64,000 nucleotides of DNA from Pomacea canaliculata (GCF_003073045.1 NC_037598.1:8091842-8155841), one strand, 5' to 3'. Positions 37,861 through 52,720 are shown, counted from the first letter of the stretch. A program made the numbers and translations. Notes: a model not told the origin generated them from the letters alone.

Positions 37861-40800
37861 AGAAGTAGCAAAATGTTTTTTCAGTGACGTTAAAAAACAG
37901 TCACCCCCTCTGTACCTGGTGATGGTCACACATACACTATGCACACAAAAAGATGTACATGCATCTCATGATTGCAAGTGAACAAAGAAATGCCATAAGG
38001 TCCGCAGCCATTGATTACTCCGGCTATCTCCACTAGGTGCTTCTGAAAGGACAGGTATTCTCCTTGTCACAAGCAAACAACTTTTCGGCCTGATGCTAAA
38101 TGCTGATTAGATTCGTGAACATCATCCTCAAATTTTGAGGTTTTTAAAAAGTTCACTTGCAGTGATAGGGAAAATATGTTAAAAAATGTCCCCCAAATCT
38201 TTTATAACATACGATTGCGTGTCTCTTTGCACTTACCGACGCAGGATACAAGGATTTTTAAAAGGCAGATACACACCAATCGTAGTAGTAATAATCATAG
38301 CGAGCAGGATTACCAGTTTTTGTGTGAAGAACTGTTAATTGCTTGGGTGGAAGGGGCAGGGGAGAGAAAGCTGACATTTAATATATAATACTTAAAACAT
38401 GCAAAAGTAAATGGTCACCCTATACGGAATTAAAAGAGAGGTGGTGGTGGTGAAGCCAGTAATCAGCCAATGACTCGATCAGAATGCTAATGTGACGCAG
38501 AATCTGAATGGAGTGGGATACCATTATGCATGACAAAGATTCAGATGACACATGCATTTTTGATGCTTGGTGTTTGCAAGGTACACAATTAGTCCATGTT
38601 GAGTGATGAAAACAGGCAAATATTTTTAGTCCTTGATAGCAAGACCAACAGACGGATCATGAGCAGATGAGCCACTGGTTTCAAAGGCTGTTTCTTCTAA
38701 CCTTTTACTGCTCAAGTCTCTACATCTACTACCAAATTTTCACAGAAGTTTTTCCAGTCATTTTTGCACAAATGATCTGCATTCAGCATGAATAAACTAG
38801 CACTCCAGACAGTGGTGAAATTTCATTTAGTTTGACCATCATAGTGAAAATGATGAAGACTAGGAGTTCATCATTTAAGGTTTAATGTGGTAGCAGCAGG
38901 AAAAACACCCCAGCCAATACTCCCCTGAAATGCACTCTTCTGGTTTACGGTAGGGCAGGCGAAAGGTCTTTCTGCTTGTCAGGTGCTCCCCCAACCCTTC
39001 CAACAATCATCTGCACACTGTGACTTCCCTGCATATGCTGCACATTTCCAAACCACAATATACGTTTTACTTCAGAGATCATCAATGGACTAACCAAAAA
39101 AAAAAAAAAAAAAAAAGGTTGATTCCTAATGTCTTGTCATGCCATTGTTGGTGGAACAGCCACTTCTCCATAAAAGTTCAGTCTCACCATCTCCGACCGA
39201 CAAAGACTCTTTGTCTGAACTTTATTTCCCCCTTTTGAAGTACTCTGTCTCAAATTCAAAAACATTTCCATAATTTGAAATTTTGCATCAGTGCATCCTG
39301 GACAAACAAAAATAACTTATCAAAAATGCAACAAAACCCGAGATTCTAGCAGGTGAGCCATAACTATCACAAAAAAGACATGAGAATTTTTTTGGAGAAA
39401 CTGGGCTTTGGTCTCTAGAATATTTAACAAACAAGGAGGCATGATTGTTCTTTTGCTTGTTTGGGTACACTTCTCCAAGGTGGGCAGAACAGACCACCTA
39501 CTTCTACAAGATGCTTCTTTTAACTAACCAAAACTTATACTTTGTGAAACTGAAAATTCCTTCCACAAAGATCGCTAAAATTCAGCAAACTGTGAATGCT
39601 TCTTGTAATAGACAAGACAACCCATCATTAAGTTATAATATCTCTGCTGTTAGTATTCAAATGGCAAGTGCAGTGAGCATAATGAACTGGCAGCAACAGA
39701 AGATACAGGAAGTAATTTGTTAAGCAATGAGAATGTGTTGTTATTTACAGTGCCATATTTCCAAATGAAGGACCACAATAAAGGTATTAATAAATGGTAC
39801 CTTTCCTTTTGTAAATATGTGTGAGGTGGGGCAGGGGAAGGGGGACAAGGCAAAGGTAGCAGCAAAGGAGTGGTGGAAAGGATACTTTGCGTTAGCAAAC
39901 TTTCCTAATAGCAGGTGTAAGTCATGCGACAGTACCAGACCAATTAGTATTAGTGGAAGTAAACAGACTGCAATATGAAAGCTAGTGACTGAAACAACTG
40001 TATCTTGATGGTTCTGACAGGAAGTGAAGGGGGATTATTATTGTTGTTTAAGGTTTATTATTCCAGTGAAAGATAATTCTTCTGACATGGTAATAGGTTA
40101 ATATATCTGCACAATCTGACAGAGATGAAGCATTTCTTTGATGTTTGGCTTTTGCGAGGAGTGTAGGGGTAGCTATTGCATATATGGAGCCATCAAGCAG
40201 AGCAGGAAGCAGTCATGACTAAATGCTTCCACTAGTTTACTCCATGCCAAAGGCTAACCACTAACTTGAGTACAATGTAAAGATGACTTTTAAACAGGTA
40301 GCAGGTACACAGAGCAATACATATGAACAAAACTGAGAATAAAGAATACATACATCTCAGTAATGCTCCATACCAACCGATCGCAGTTTCTCACTATTGC
40401 AAATCTCTCCACCACTACACAATTACCTTTCCTCCCCTACCACAACCTACCCATCCTACAAAAAAAAAAACCCTCCAAAAAAAAACCAAAAAACAACAAC
40501 AAAAACCCCAAAGTTATAGCCATACATCTCCTATGCCCTCCTTTTGCAAGTCTTCAAAGACAAAATATATCCAACCAAAAACATCTGATATATTCTGTAG
40601 TGTGGAAACAAAACACCAGGTGAATTCAAATGTTGATACATGTATTGTGAAGGATGACAGTAGATGTCACGGAGACTTGTATCACTGCCAAGTTCTCCGT
40701 TTGTCTATAAAGGAAAAGAAAGCCCTTAAGCCCTCTTCCACCTGTCCCATATTTATAACACAATCATGATTAGTTCAACAACTGCATCCATATGACCAGC

Positions 40801-40957
40801 ACCACCTGCATTCTGCAAACTGAGTATCATTGTTACCATCTTCATTCCCCTCTTCCACCCCAACCCACAATTGCTCTTAGTGAATGGTGAGCTAGTCCCT
40901 CTTCCTGTGTCACTTCGCTGCCCTTGACTCACATGTTCCAACACCACAATGTGGGTA
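37861..40957 (-). other. MAN1 3' UTR / gene-free stretch
   Basis: About 3.1 kb downstream of the MAN1 stop with no supported gene on either strand. Minus-strand AATAAA candidates lie near 40048, 39221 and at 37837-37842. An A22 run lies at about 39097-39118, and A-rich/C-rich low-complexity tracts lie at about 40460-40510. No RNA gene was recognised. Confidence 0.4.
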
Positions 40958-43900
40958 CTATGTCATCTCAAGAGAGGAGCGATGGTACGGCTGTGCAAGT
41001 GAGCGCATCTGATTGGTAGAAGGCTGAAGAGGTCTCCATGCAAACTTTGCTTCTGGCCAGCGATTGTGGTAGTGTTCCACCTTTAAGTGCTTCACTGTTA
41101 CTAAGCGTCCTAGAAAACATAAGAATTTTGGCCAACCATCTCAGGTGGGAAAACATGGAGGACAAGCACAAAATGTTAAGAAATCAATAATATATTGAGA
41201 CTGAAAAGGCTACCCAGTATCTTTGGCAGATAAGGAAAAAGTAATTCTGTACAAATACAGTGGAATTCTATTCATGATTCTGCTTACCACATCTACAAAA
41301 CCTCCTGAGCAAAACATTTGTGACACTGTATAACAAAATGAACATGAGCAATAAAGCTGTGAGCAAACGGCTGACTAATTTAAACCAACTCACCATCAAA
41401 CCACCAACCATGCAAGGCTTGTCTGACTTTCCCTGCTGTCTCTCTGCTGTTGCATTTAACATAGACACAACCCTGCACACATATAACACTTACAGGTATT
41501 CTACAATTTTCCCTTTAAAACATTTCACAGAACCAACACATACTACCCCACTTCACCTTTTACTCACACATGAATGTATGAATGTCACACTTGTGAAACA
41601 CTGCTGTTTCACATAGCATCACTTTCACTTCCACCATCATGACAGTTCTGACAGCAAAGAAAAATCAAGAAAATGACCAAGGAAAAAAGTAGCAGAATTA
41701 ACTTTATTTAAATGCTCCCTCATGCTTCTTCTGCCCTTTTCCTAACACTGTGATCAAAGCAAATATCCATCAGCAGAGCAATGCATACATCATCAAAAAC
41801 GATGATGCTCTCTTTCATGCTTTTCACAGTCAGTCCTTGAGCTGACAACTTTTAGCCAAAGAGAGAAAGAATGAACATACCTCACGGGATGATTTATCAA
41901 CATAGATGTGAACAAGACTTCGGATGTCACGGCATTTTTCAAGTAATGCATCTTTCACATTCTCTTCCCAGTTCTCATCACTCTCCCTAGTATGCAGGAA
42001 AATATTGTTCCTTTAACTTACTTCTCATTTTTGCAATGTTCCAACAGCAAAAATTTAAGCCTCCATTTTTTTCACTTGCTTAACTTGTGGAAAAAAGTCT
42101 ATCCTATATATATCTCGTTGGGGAAAAGAGCTTCCAAAAAATCTAACAAGCATTAAAGATTTGTTGGGAGCTCTTTTCTCCTCCCGCCTCCATAAAGGCA
42201 CAAGAATATGCAAAATCTGTTACACTAGTACAAGCAAAACTGGATGGATCTAATAGTGCATTAACCATTTTGCCATGACCGCAGTCTGGCTGACAGATAC
42301 AGAGGCTTTCATTCTAATAAAGATTTGGGTTTCCAAAGATCAAACAAGCCCCACAAGTACTCTGCATCATGAACAAAACAAAACAATCCCCTCCCTTCCT
42401 CAGCCCTTGAAACTATACATGAAAATCAGAGGGATTTTGAAGTTGGGATTATATAATTTTATATGTTTGTACTTACACTTCTCTGTCAAACATATTCCTG
42501 ATTTTTAGGCAAGGAGTTGGGCTATAGACAGATGTAGAGTTGTTATCATTGTGCTCACCAAATGCTGCAAAACAAAATAAAAAAAATAAAACTTAAGTAC
42601 AGCATAAGCATTTTTTCATGACCAACAAAAAAGGTTAATGATGCCAAAAAAAAAAAAAAATGTCTTAGCGACCAGTTTGATTTTTTAAACGATCTGATAT
42701 ATGATATCTGCTGAGGGATCAGTGACACTGTACTATCAACAGGTTGTTGGACTACATGATATTCCATCCTATCTCACTAACTGTGGCTACAGCATGTTTT
42801 TATACATACCATGCCAACAGCAATTATTTGCAAACACTGAAATTGATGATATCTACAGATATATTGATTATATCTAATGATCTAGAAAAAACATTTACAG
42901 TATCACATTTCATTTCAACTTGGAAGATCCAATGCATACAATTAACTTGCAAGAAAGTATTTTCATGTGTTTTTCAATTTATGACAAAACCACAAAATAT
43001 ATTTGATTGAAGAACCATGGGCCATTACTCTTTATAGAAATTTAAACTAGGTGGCTGCAGAACAGCTTTTTTTAATGCAGTTCATATTTTAATGATGTAG
43101 GGTATAACATGACATGAATTACACCAAATAAATGGTGGTAAACTGCATCTTCACAGTAATAAAGATATCCCTACGATATTTTGCAAATATCTTTTGCACA
43201 AGTCCTGTAATGAAATGAACCATTCTCAAACTGACTGATACATTAGAAAACAATTTAGAAGTACACAATTAATTGCCAAAATTCTTTGCTGTGAAAAACC
43301 AGTTTTCTTTGCACCTACAAGCCTGACTAAGGTTAAATTACTAAAATAGCATGCAAATCAACAAAATCTGATAAAAATCAGATACAAACTTTAGGAAATA
43401 TTTTGACAACAGTGACATAAACAAAATATACCCCACCTCACTAAAATAAGAATTTAATGAAAAAGGAATGTTCTGCAGCCATCTAATTTAAATTTCTAGA
43501 GGGATGGCCCACGCTTAAAATTTGAAGGAATATGATAACATTTAGCAGTTTTATCATAAATTGAAAAAACCCCCAATGATCTTGCAAGCTGTATGCCTAC
43601 CTTCAATCAACTAATTCAATCAAATCTCATAATAAAAGACTTACCTTGACCTTGCCAAACCTTGCCTCCATTGGGAGTAGCCTGCAATTGTAATCAGTCA
43701 TCTAGATGTGTCCTACAAGGATGTCCAACATTATATTGTTTTTCACACTAGTAACTTTTAACTATGCATGTAAATAAACATACAAAAATACATCTCAAAG
43801 ATACCTAAGCCTGCAAATATGTTGGTCGGGGAACTAAGCCTGGTATTTCAGAAATAAATTTTGTTTTTTGAATTCCAAATTTTTCTACACTTGCATCTGA

Positions 43901-46900
43901 ACACAAGTGGCTTACTAAATCCTAAGCTCTTGCAGCTGTGCTCTTGTTGAAGAACATGAAAATGAAGGAAATTAATGCACTTACTTATCCTTTTAGTACA
44001 TATTGAAATAAAAAATTAACAACAGTTATCAACATCACACAGCATACCTGAATCCACCGCCACACAGTAAACTCTTCACCCTCAATGACTTGTGTTTCCA
44101 AGCGCACCCGGGATTCATTGGCTTCAATAAATTTGACTGCCTGATCCCAGATGTGTTGCAGAGCCTTTCTAGCAACAAAAACCACAAGAAATTTCCACAG
44201 AACTTATAAGAACATGTATGGACAGCACTTGCAATGTCACAGCAAAAAATGTCAGGTCTCATTTTTAAAATAAGAAAAGGAAAAATGATTTACATGAAAT
44301 GTATATAAATAACACCCAGAGAAATAAAGCTTTAACAATACACTGTTAACAGGCAGTAGCAATGCACTCTCTTTCCTACAGGCCATTCGCCTCATGATGG
44401 TTGAAGGAAAAACTAGGAAAGGGAAAATACTGCATTTTCTGCTGACCTCTTTGATGGAGGCAGAAGCTGATCTCTGACATGTTGCACCGCAAGCCCTGCA
44501 GCCTGGTCAGCACCATCATCTTTCTGAGATAACTCATGCTGTTCTTTTAATAGATCTGTCAAAAGCAAACAAACACCTTTCTGGATACTGACTGCAGTAA
44601 TTCTGTAATCAGATGCATACGAACTCACTGCCGATAAGGCAAACAAGTGCAAACAGAATGCAAGTCCAGATCAAAAGACTTAACATATACAATCTATACA
44701 TAGTTATTTGACCAACTCTTGGCTGCTTTAAATACAATTAACAGGTGCACAATTATGTACACAGCTTATTTGAATTCCTGCAAAATTTCAGCTGATCATT
44801 AGAACAAAAGCACGTACGCGCACACATACATACAAGAAACAAAAAATGAACCACTACTGCTATATCATGCACAGAGAGATTTCAACAGAGCATTTCGAAA
44901 GGGTTATGACATCAGACACCTCCCTAGTATATCCGGTTCTGAAACAACAATCAAAAAGGCCTAAATCTGACCTAAAGTCATTAAAAGGCAAAGTAAAGAG
45001 TATTAGTGCAGCAATGAGGGTATTTCATTAATTATTCAGTGTATATGCAGTACACACTACACACTAGTGGTGAAAATGGGAGAGGGGGCCAATTTGTTTG
45101 CCGCTCAGCTGCCTTTATCAAAACACATGAATGTAAAGAGATAAGTGGAAAAGATCACTGTTAGGTTCTAAATTATCACAAATGTATATTTAAGAAAAGG
45201 AGAAAGTTATTGTTAGCTGCTTTCTTGATAATAAATGCCTAAAACATGGAAATATGAAAATTGTGGTTGTACGTGATATAAACAGAAATTTTCATGCTAA
45301 CAACAAAATCAGTGGTATGCGGTCAATGTCTTGATATTGAACAAAAGATATCACACATATCCCATTCAGGTGTAAATAGTCAGAGCTGCATGCATGTGAT
45401 GCAACACGATCTAAAAGCCATGCATGGGATTTACCTATAATTTGTTCCACCATTGTGAACACCTGTTGTTCTTCCTTTTCCTTTGCCTTGATGCGCCACC
45501 AGAGTATCACAAAGAGCAGCATAAGTCCACTGACTCCTGCAAGAAAAAGTACCATCATTGAAGCAACCGATGCTGTTGATACAGCTGCTGCAGTTATTGA
45601 TGGTTCATCAACAGCTATCCAAATCTTATTATATATTTTGAAACCCACAAAAAAAGTTCTGACTACTTGTTGAAATATGGTTTACATAATCATAAGGCAT
45701 TCTATTATACAAATGGTGCATGCATTAATAAAATTAATAAATAACATATAAAAAGATATATTACATAAAATATGTGTATGTAAAACACACACACAGTGCA
45801 AGCTTCAGGACTCACCAGCAAATAGAACAAAGATGCTCCACATCACATGCGAGAATGACCGCCAAAGACGGCAAAAAAATCCCATGGATGCCACTGCTGA
45901 TTCAACATAATCCACATCCTTGACAAATTCTGCCACCTGATCATCTTTTTTGAAAGGCCTGAAAAGAGTATAACAGAACAGTGGAGGTTGGGAGGTGGGG
46001 GTGGGAGGGAGCACAGCATGTGTCTATGATGGTTTCAAGTGAAAAGTGCTTGGAAAAAATTCTGCTGCTTATCAAAATTGAAAAATACATATTTTGAATG
46101 AAATTTGTTTGAACTAATTGGACTGAGAAGTAAAAAATTATGACTTCTTATTAATACAGGATACTTTCAGGTATATAAAAATAGAAGAAAGAGAACAACC
46201 CCCTTTGCAACCTTTTCATGCTCTTCTTCAGTCTTTTCTTTATTCTAAAATGTTGTTTTTCTGGACTGAAAAATCCCCCAAAGACCTGTTTGATGTTGAG
46301 CAATGTGTGTGGATGTAAAATAGGGTGGATGGAGGAACCTTCATGAAGTGACAGCTAAAATGACTTCCCCCCACCAACAGAGTCTGTGACTGGAGAAAGA
46401 ACTTTAAACCAATTTTGTGTGCTTTCCCTTGCAACTGATGCTCTCACAGTTTTTCTGAAACATTTGATGCAAACTGGTGTTTTGCATTACATCTGATCTT
46501 TTGAGGGAGTACAGCCTATGTCATGCACCAGTTATCTATGCTCCTATATTGAAAGTTAAAGTCTGTAGTGTTTTGGCTAACATGTCAAACTTTTAAGTAC
46601 TTGGTTGCAAGGGTCACAAGCCACGGACTGAAAAAGACCCTCTGGCCACAAACAGTGATGGGCACCAGACATACAAGGGAAAAAAAAAAAGACTGGTGTC
46701 AACCTCCTATATTCCACACCCTGGACACGGATGAACCATTTACAGCCCTTATACCAATTCTATGGAGAAAAATAGCCACTGCATAAAATCTTACCTTAGG
46801 TTCCAGTGAGGATTGGCAATGATGTGATGAATAATGCAATCAAACAACTGCAACATTTAAACCATACTTTATGTAAGGTTACTAAGTACTTTTTCAAAGT

Positions 46901-49900
46901 ACAACTTTCATTTCTTTGCAATAAAAATGACCCCTTAAATAAAGCATCGGTTTCCCATAACATCACTTGGAGTATAAATTTTAGTGATTCATTTTTGTGC
47001 TAGTCTTCCTGTCTAAAAACAGTTTGTGCATAATTTCAATGCTATCACTTTGTGCTGAATGTGTTTGTGGATAAGTTAGCTGGTCTTGGCTATCATGCTA
47101 TCAATAAGCTTTCTCTTCTGGACTGTGTTTTGCCAAAGTCCTCTTTTTCCTGAGTCAAATGTGATTCTTTCTTCAAATAAACTGCACAAGTCAATACTAA
47201 TTTTGAGTGAGTCTTCTCCCTCTATCACCAACTGTCATTATGTGCAGTGAAAAAGAAGTGAACAAGAAAATCTTTGTCAAATAAATTAAAACAAAAGAAA
47301 CATTAAAAAAGGGGTCAGTTATAAATAAGCTACATGGTGCAAAAGAGAATCACTATACACTATTTAACAACCCATCTAGCATGCTTAATTTGTATTAGAT
47401 ATACGTAGGAAAATTAAACTGTACCTCCTAGAAGTAAATACATGGCCGTTACGAATAAGAAGTCTTCTGTTTATAACAGATCCTATCTTTTATCAGCAAT
47501 CCTGTCCAATTATGTTTAAATTTACATTATTTCATGTCAATATTGACAATGTAATGATTAATTTTATGCCTCAAACTTTGCAATTTTACTAAAAATCTTA
47601 AACAAATTTTGCTTATTTGTCCAAAATAACTAGGGTGAAAAAAAGACTTCACTACCTTTGCCATAAATATTGATTTTTGGAGCCATGCATTAACATTTCT
47701 ATTTGCAGCATTATCTTATTGAGGTCATTTCCTTCACCTATTAATGTCATCATTACCTACTTTGAGCACATAACAAAATTCTTGACTGTCTTTTCTTTCT
47801 TTAAACAAATATTCCCTTTATTTGCTTATTGACTCAAAGTGAAACAGCAAGCCTGCTTTACTGTTTATACCTGCACCAACATCCATTTCTGAAAGGGTCA
47901 CAAATGCAATAAGTGTTTATGTTGCCTTGTTGACTTGTTTGTGACCTAATGATTCCTTATTTTCAGCCATTCTTAATTTTGAAGAAATTTACTTTCTGTC
48001 CCAGTTCTAACTTAAAAATGGTGTCCAAGATTGAAATCCACCCCTAGAATAGAAAGCTCCCATTCATGCATTAGACCACTAAGCTGTTACTTTTTATTAT
48101 ACTTTAGATAAAGTGGCTTTCAAGTAATTATTTTTTCCCTTTTTGTGTATGACAGCTTTTGCATTTTTGTTGTTCTCTTTGCAATTTGGAGCCTGAGAAC
48201 TAAAAGGTCTGAAATTTCCTAACCTAGGAAGGAAGAGTTAAGAGGTATACCTGATCTACCTCCTCCTTATTTTCTGCTGCTCTTTCCAAACGCTGCCGCA
48301 GCTGATTTTCAGTGAAGCGCTGGATGCTTTTGTCTGCATTATTACACAACACTTGACCTAAAATTTATAAACAACAATAGAGATAAAAAATGTTCATTAC
48401 ATATTCGAGCTGCCAAAAATTGTTGGTACAAATTTACTTCATAGAGGTAAAGTTACTGCAACAAAAGTAAGTCGAAGAAAATGAAAGCGATAAGAAGGTA
48501 AAAGATGCATTTCTGAATGTTATAAAGCAAAGAGGCATTTTACATTTAGGAAAATAAGTTTGTCTAAATGCAGCCTACCTTTCCTTGAACTAAGTTCAGT
48601 AAACAGATCTCTGATTTCCACTCTTGCCTTCTCAAAACTTCTACTGTCACAGCAATACTGTGAAAAGAAAACATTTTAATTAGATTAATCTGCATAAAGA
48701 CTCCACTCTGAGTCAGTTGTACTTTTTAAAAAGCTATGTCAAAAATCTTGATTGTAAGATGAAAACATTTTATTTTAGTCTTTATTTTAAAAAAACTTAA
48801 AATATACATGTTGTTTCATATCAATTTATATCACAATATGCTAACATTACCGTTGAAGAGTTGATGGACAGGACTCCTGGTGGACAGAGAAGATGAGTGT
48901 TCTGGGGAGCTACCAAAAAAATAAAAAATACCCCACACAATTGCATCTGGTCAACATAAAAAAAAAAAGCTATGGAACAAAACTAGGTCAATGCTTATGA
49001 TAGGTCAAAAATATTTTATTTCAGATCTGACTCCAGTACTTCACAAAGCATGATAAAAGCTCTTTTCCCTATTTCACACTTATGAACACTTATGACAATG
49101 CCTTATCTTACTGTTGTATACTGAAAATGTATCAATCATTCAATCATGCCTTTAGATTTTGCTGAACATGAAGCAAGATAGTGTTTGACTGGTGAATACA
49201 CTCACATCAAGGACCAAGCTTTCTGTAAAGCCCTAACCTGCTGTAAACTTCATAAATTCCAGAAAATAGAACTGATCAATGTTCTGGTTTGACAACTCAT
49301 CAACAGGAACTCTCCTTTAGTAATTAAGGCATACAAACTGAAAAAAAGACCAGACCAACATGCACAGCACAGAGGTGGCAAATTGGCTCACATGAGCAAG
49401 CTACAAGCCTACCTGAGGAAGAAATGAGCAGTGGTATATTAGAGGAAAGAACATTATGAGTCCTATATATATAAGACAGAGGAAGAGAAGACGGGCATCA
49501 CCCTCATGTAAAACTGGCCCTGAGAATTGTGAGGTCTCTAACATCTCACTCCCTAGCAACTTGACAAAGGTCTGTACTTTCATCAAAAGGTGAAGGAAAT
49601 ACGAAAAATGAAGAAAAACAACTCTGGAACAGCTTCCAAGTACAAAGCAGTGAATTGCTATATCAGAAAGGCCTACAGAAAGCCATAGAATAGGGAATGG
49701 CATGAGATAACAATAAAAAAGGCCTACCAACTACTGAACACACCCCTCACCAAAACAGGTCAACAAAAGATGTCAGTCAGTGAAAGATAGCAATGGAAAA
49801 AAAAAAAAAAAAAAGGAACTGTTTACATGCCGTTATTCTCCTGAAGAATTTACTTTCAATGAAGTGTTGCAAGACTTTATTCTTGCTGTTAAGGAACAAT

Positions 49901-51286
49901 CAGAAGTATTTTTAGAGTCTCTATGTGAGTGCTCAATGATTAAGAGTAGCTGGAAGTGTAATCTGAGTGAGGAAAATGGTGATAAAATTCTGGATATTCT
50001 TGGACGCTGTGCATCATATTGAGTGGAAGGAAGGAAAAGGGGAGGAATCGGCTTAGATTTGCCTTGTATTGGTTTTAAGAGACAACTGACGGCTGTTTCC
50101 AGTTAACAAACTGCTTGTAATGATCCAGATGACAGGGCTATACCAGTTTTATTTTCTTTGCAATGGTTAAAATGAGAGTGTACTTGTTAGGTCACGTGAC
50201 TAAATATGAAACCCCACCCAGCTTTAGTGATGAATGAATGAAGTGTGGACTGCTGTCCCTCTTATATCAAATGTGTTCCAAACTTATGGCATTTATTATA
50301 CTTTCTGTTTAGTTAAAATAACTAACGAACGACAAAAAAACACCACAAACAAAATATTTACCAAGAGAAGCACCATGGCCGAAGATCCAGCCGATGAAGG
50401 TTTCTTTGCGGACAAAAAAGTAACATAATGTGATGATGATGAAAAATGCTAGTGCAATGCCAACTAGACCAAGTGAAACATGCTCTGGATAGCATCGCCG
50501 CCGCCGTTTACGTGCGGCCACACTTTCTCTTAATGTAAAACTGTTTTCTGGGGAAAGAGTACTGTACTGTGAAAAGTTTCTTTCCGGCGTGACATGATTG
50601 CTGGCTGGTGTACGCCTGCCTCTCAAAAGACCGAAACTAGTGTTAACAGATTTATTTTCCACTTCATAGGAGCTTCCGTCAAGGTCTGAATCCGAAGATT
50701 CGAAATTAAAGTCGCTTTGCCTGCTAGCGTTGTGGAACGAGTCTCTGGCAGGACTCAGTGACGAAAGATCTGGATACAGTCGTGGGGTCTGGTACGGATC
50801 ACTAACCAAAGAAACGTTAGTATCTAAAGTTTCATCACGTCTGGACAGTGAAGGTCTTCCTGTCAGTCTCCTGGCACTGCGAATGTCTTCTGAAGGTCTG
50901 AGGCGAACTGACACACTTCCTGTCGGCGATACATTTGGACGTCGACGAAGTGAGCGATTGACAACCTCAGTTATTTTGCTGGAAGCTGAGCGATCCAGAG
51001 AACCATGATTACTACTACTCTGACCTGTTGCACTCAGTGGAGCCTGTGTACCCGTTTCATCGTCGGCATCGCTATCGTCTGAGCTCAAGGCGTCCAAGTT
51101 TGGTAGTGGTCCCGACGTATTTCGCTTGCCTTTTCCCTTATCTGATAATGACTTATTGCGCGACCTCAGATGGTTTAGCTTCTTTATGAGAATATTTCGC
51201 CTGTTAGCCTTAAATGGAAAGGTAATTTTTTCTCCGTAGCTTTGCAACTCTTTCACGAGTTCTTCGTCAGTAAGAGAATCCGCCAT
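40958..51286 (-). CDS. LEMD3: Inner nuclear membrane protein MAN1 (LEM domain-containing 3)
   Basis: Fourteen exons on the minus strand: 51286-50362, 48909-48851, 48657-48579, 48357-48251, 46847-46795, 45958-45816, 45536-45435, 44555-44447, 44168-44048, 43681-43645, 42564-42477, 41986-41881, 41472-41394, 41109-40958. Sum 2160 nt (719 aa), all phases consistent. Domains: LEM domain at residues 1-45 ([15 protein letters not shown]); a long Ser/Arg-rich nucleoplasmic linker; TM1 at about 272-292 ([20 protein letters not shown]); a lumenal loop with Cys residues; TM2 at about 449-469 ([14 protein letters not shown]); a MAN1/Src1 winged-helix region ([24 protein letters not shown]); a C-terminal RRM/UHM ([47 protein letters not shown]). 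The RRM separates MAN1 from LEMD2. MAN1 binds BAF and lamins through LEM and restrains receptor SMADs through the UHM. Confidence 0.96.
42123..42178. repeat. Short inverted repeat (hairpin)
   Basis: Between MAN1 exons 11 and 12. Arms 42123-42144 and 42157-42178 pair at 20 of 22 positions around a 12-bp loop (left arm gaaaagagcttccaaaaaat). The right arm, reverse-complemented, shares gagctcccaacaaa with a stretch near 63880, so it may be a fold-back repeat end and not a gene signal. Confidence 0.7.
49400..49575 (+). repeat. tRNA-related SINE, family 2, copy 2
   Basis: In MAN1 intron 1. It shares the core ccctcatgtaaaactggccctgag, gtgaggtct and catctcactccctagcaac with the copy at 23285-23475, about 75-80% by eye over 60 bp. 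The head is degraded. Confidence 0.6.
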
Positions 51287-51345
51287 CTTTTCAGACTCTG
51301 CTCCGGATGTGCGGATTACGCATGCGTTTGAGGAGAGTTCGAGTT
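51287..51345 (-). promoter_or_regulatory. MAN1 promoter: YY1-like and NRF1-like sites
   Basis: On the minus strand the start codon is embedded in aagatggcgg, a YY1-type element that often overlaps the start codon of TATA-less genes. An NRF1-like palindrome acgcatgcgt lies at 51318-51327. Both sites are seen in the sequence; their function is inferred. Confidence 0.6.
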
Positions 51346-52300
51346 ACGCCCCTTCTGGCTAGGTTTCTAATTGTGGAGGTTAAAAACACGCAGTTTATGT
51401 GTGTGTTTATTGTTGTTTTTTTTTCTTTCGTAGAAACGGACTTTGCAGCTTGAAGTATCACAGAAAAACTATATTAAAATTTCTTTTTATGTATTCAAAC
51501 TTCATGTCTCTGTTTATTTGTTCACCTGTGTTATTTTTTGTGTCTAATGGTGTGCTTCTTTACTTCTCGCCTTGTTGGCCGTCTGCTCCGTATGCTACTG
51601 AAACGTGTGAATGGCAAAGGTCCATTAATTTGTCTCTTTCTTCCTTCTTTTACCTCTCCTGGTAAATCATCCTGCTGGATTGGCCGTCGAAAATGCACAA
51701 ACCGTGGATCAGGCTTGTCTCTACTGTCAGTTGTAAGATCGACAGTTTGGTTATGCCTGGTTAGTTAGGCAGGAAAGACCTTTTGCCTAGAGGCACATAG
51801 GGTGAGAGGGATAATGGAGAGGGAGGAAACCGGAGTAGCCAAAGAAAACCTCCGACATACAGCACTTCTGACCCCCACCCCACCCCTCAAAGATTGACAA
51901 GACCATTCGTAGTGATATAAATACTTGAAGTGGAGAAACTCCCAGAGCAAGCTTTACGCCATATAAAACCGAAATAGCGAGAGCGAAACAAAACGCGTGT
52001 GTGCCTGCAAGGGGTGCTGAAAGCGAAACGAAAACTGAGTACTCAGAACAGAACCATTTGAAATTTCCCATACGGTCATACCATTAATTGTTGTTTTTTT
52101 CCCTTCCTTCAAGGGCATCAACAGTGTATCGAATTCTTAGTAACTGCATGTGGGGACTCGCTGGTATGGACAGAAAACATTTCACAGACGTGATTTCAGG
52201 TGGGGAAAACAAGGTCTCTATAGCGAGCTCTCGATCAGGTTCTCAGAGACAAAAACATGCTGTCAGCTAAAAACGAGTATTTGAATCGATCTGAACAGCT
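51346..52300. other. Intergenic stretch between MAN1 and nuclease-helicase copy A
   Basis: About 950 bp with no supported coding gene. It should hold the promoter of copy A, which is transcribed away from MAN1. No TATA box or repeat was recognised. Confidence 0.4.
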
Positions 52301-52413
52301 AGAATCGCTGCCTGTCGTCGATTGAAAGGCTGATTTCCCATTTATCGTTTTGCTTTGATGCCCCGTGCGCAAAGCCTGAATCTGCTACTGATCGTTCCTG
52401 CTGAATGTATGTG
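52301..52413 (+). other. Probable 5' noncoding exon of copy A
   Basis: A segment ending in a strong donor (gaatgtatgtg|gtaagt) at 52413. It resembles a segment ending at 58833 upstream of copy B (tctgctgaatttatgag|gtaagt). Conservation of both the donor and the flanking sequence between paralogues supports a 5' UTR exon. The upstream limit is not defined. Confidence 0.5.
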
Positions 52414-52720
52414 GTAAGTAAAAAGATCACACAATGCAAATCAGAAGTTAAACAGGACTAAGTTTTCACGATAATCATGACCTGGCTATAATTCTTTGCT
52501 CTTATAATTAACGCATGGTTTTAAAAAAATAAGTAAGTAAACTTAATTCTTGTGGACAGCTACGAGAGGGCGTTTCAAAAACGCACTATCGCTACTAATT
52601 TCAATGTGTGCTCGAGCAGCGCAGGTAGGATACTTACACTTTTCACACTTTTTTTAAAACGGGATCTGGTCCAAACAGAAAACAGGTGATGTTTTAAGAA
52701 AAAAAAAAGTCAGCACCATC

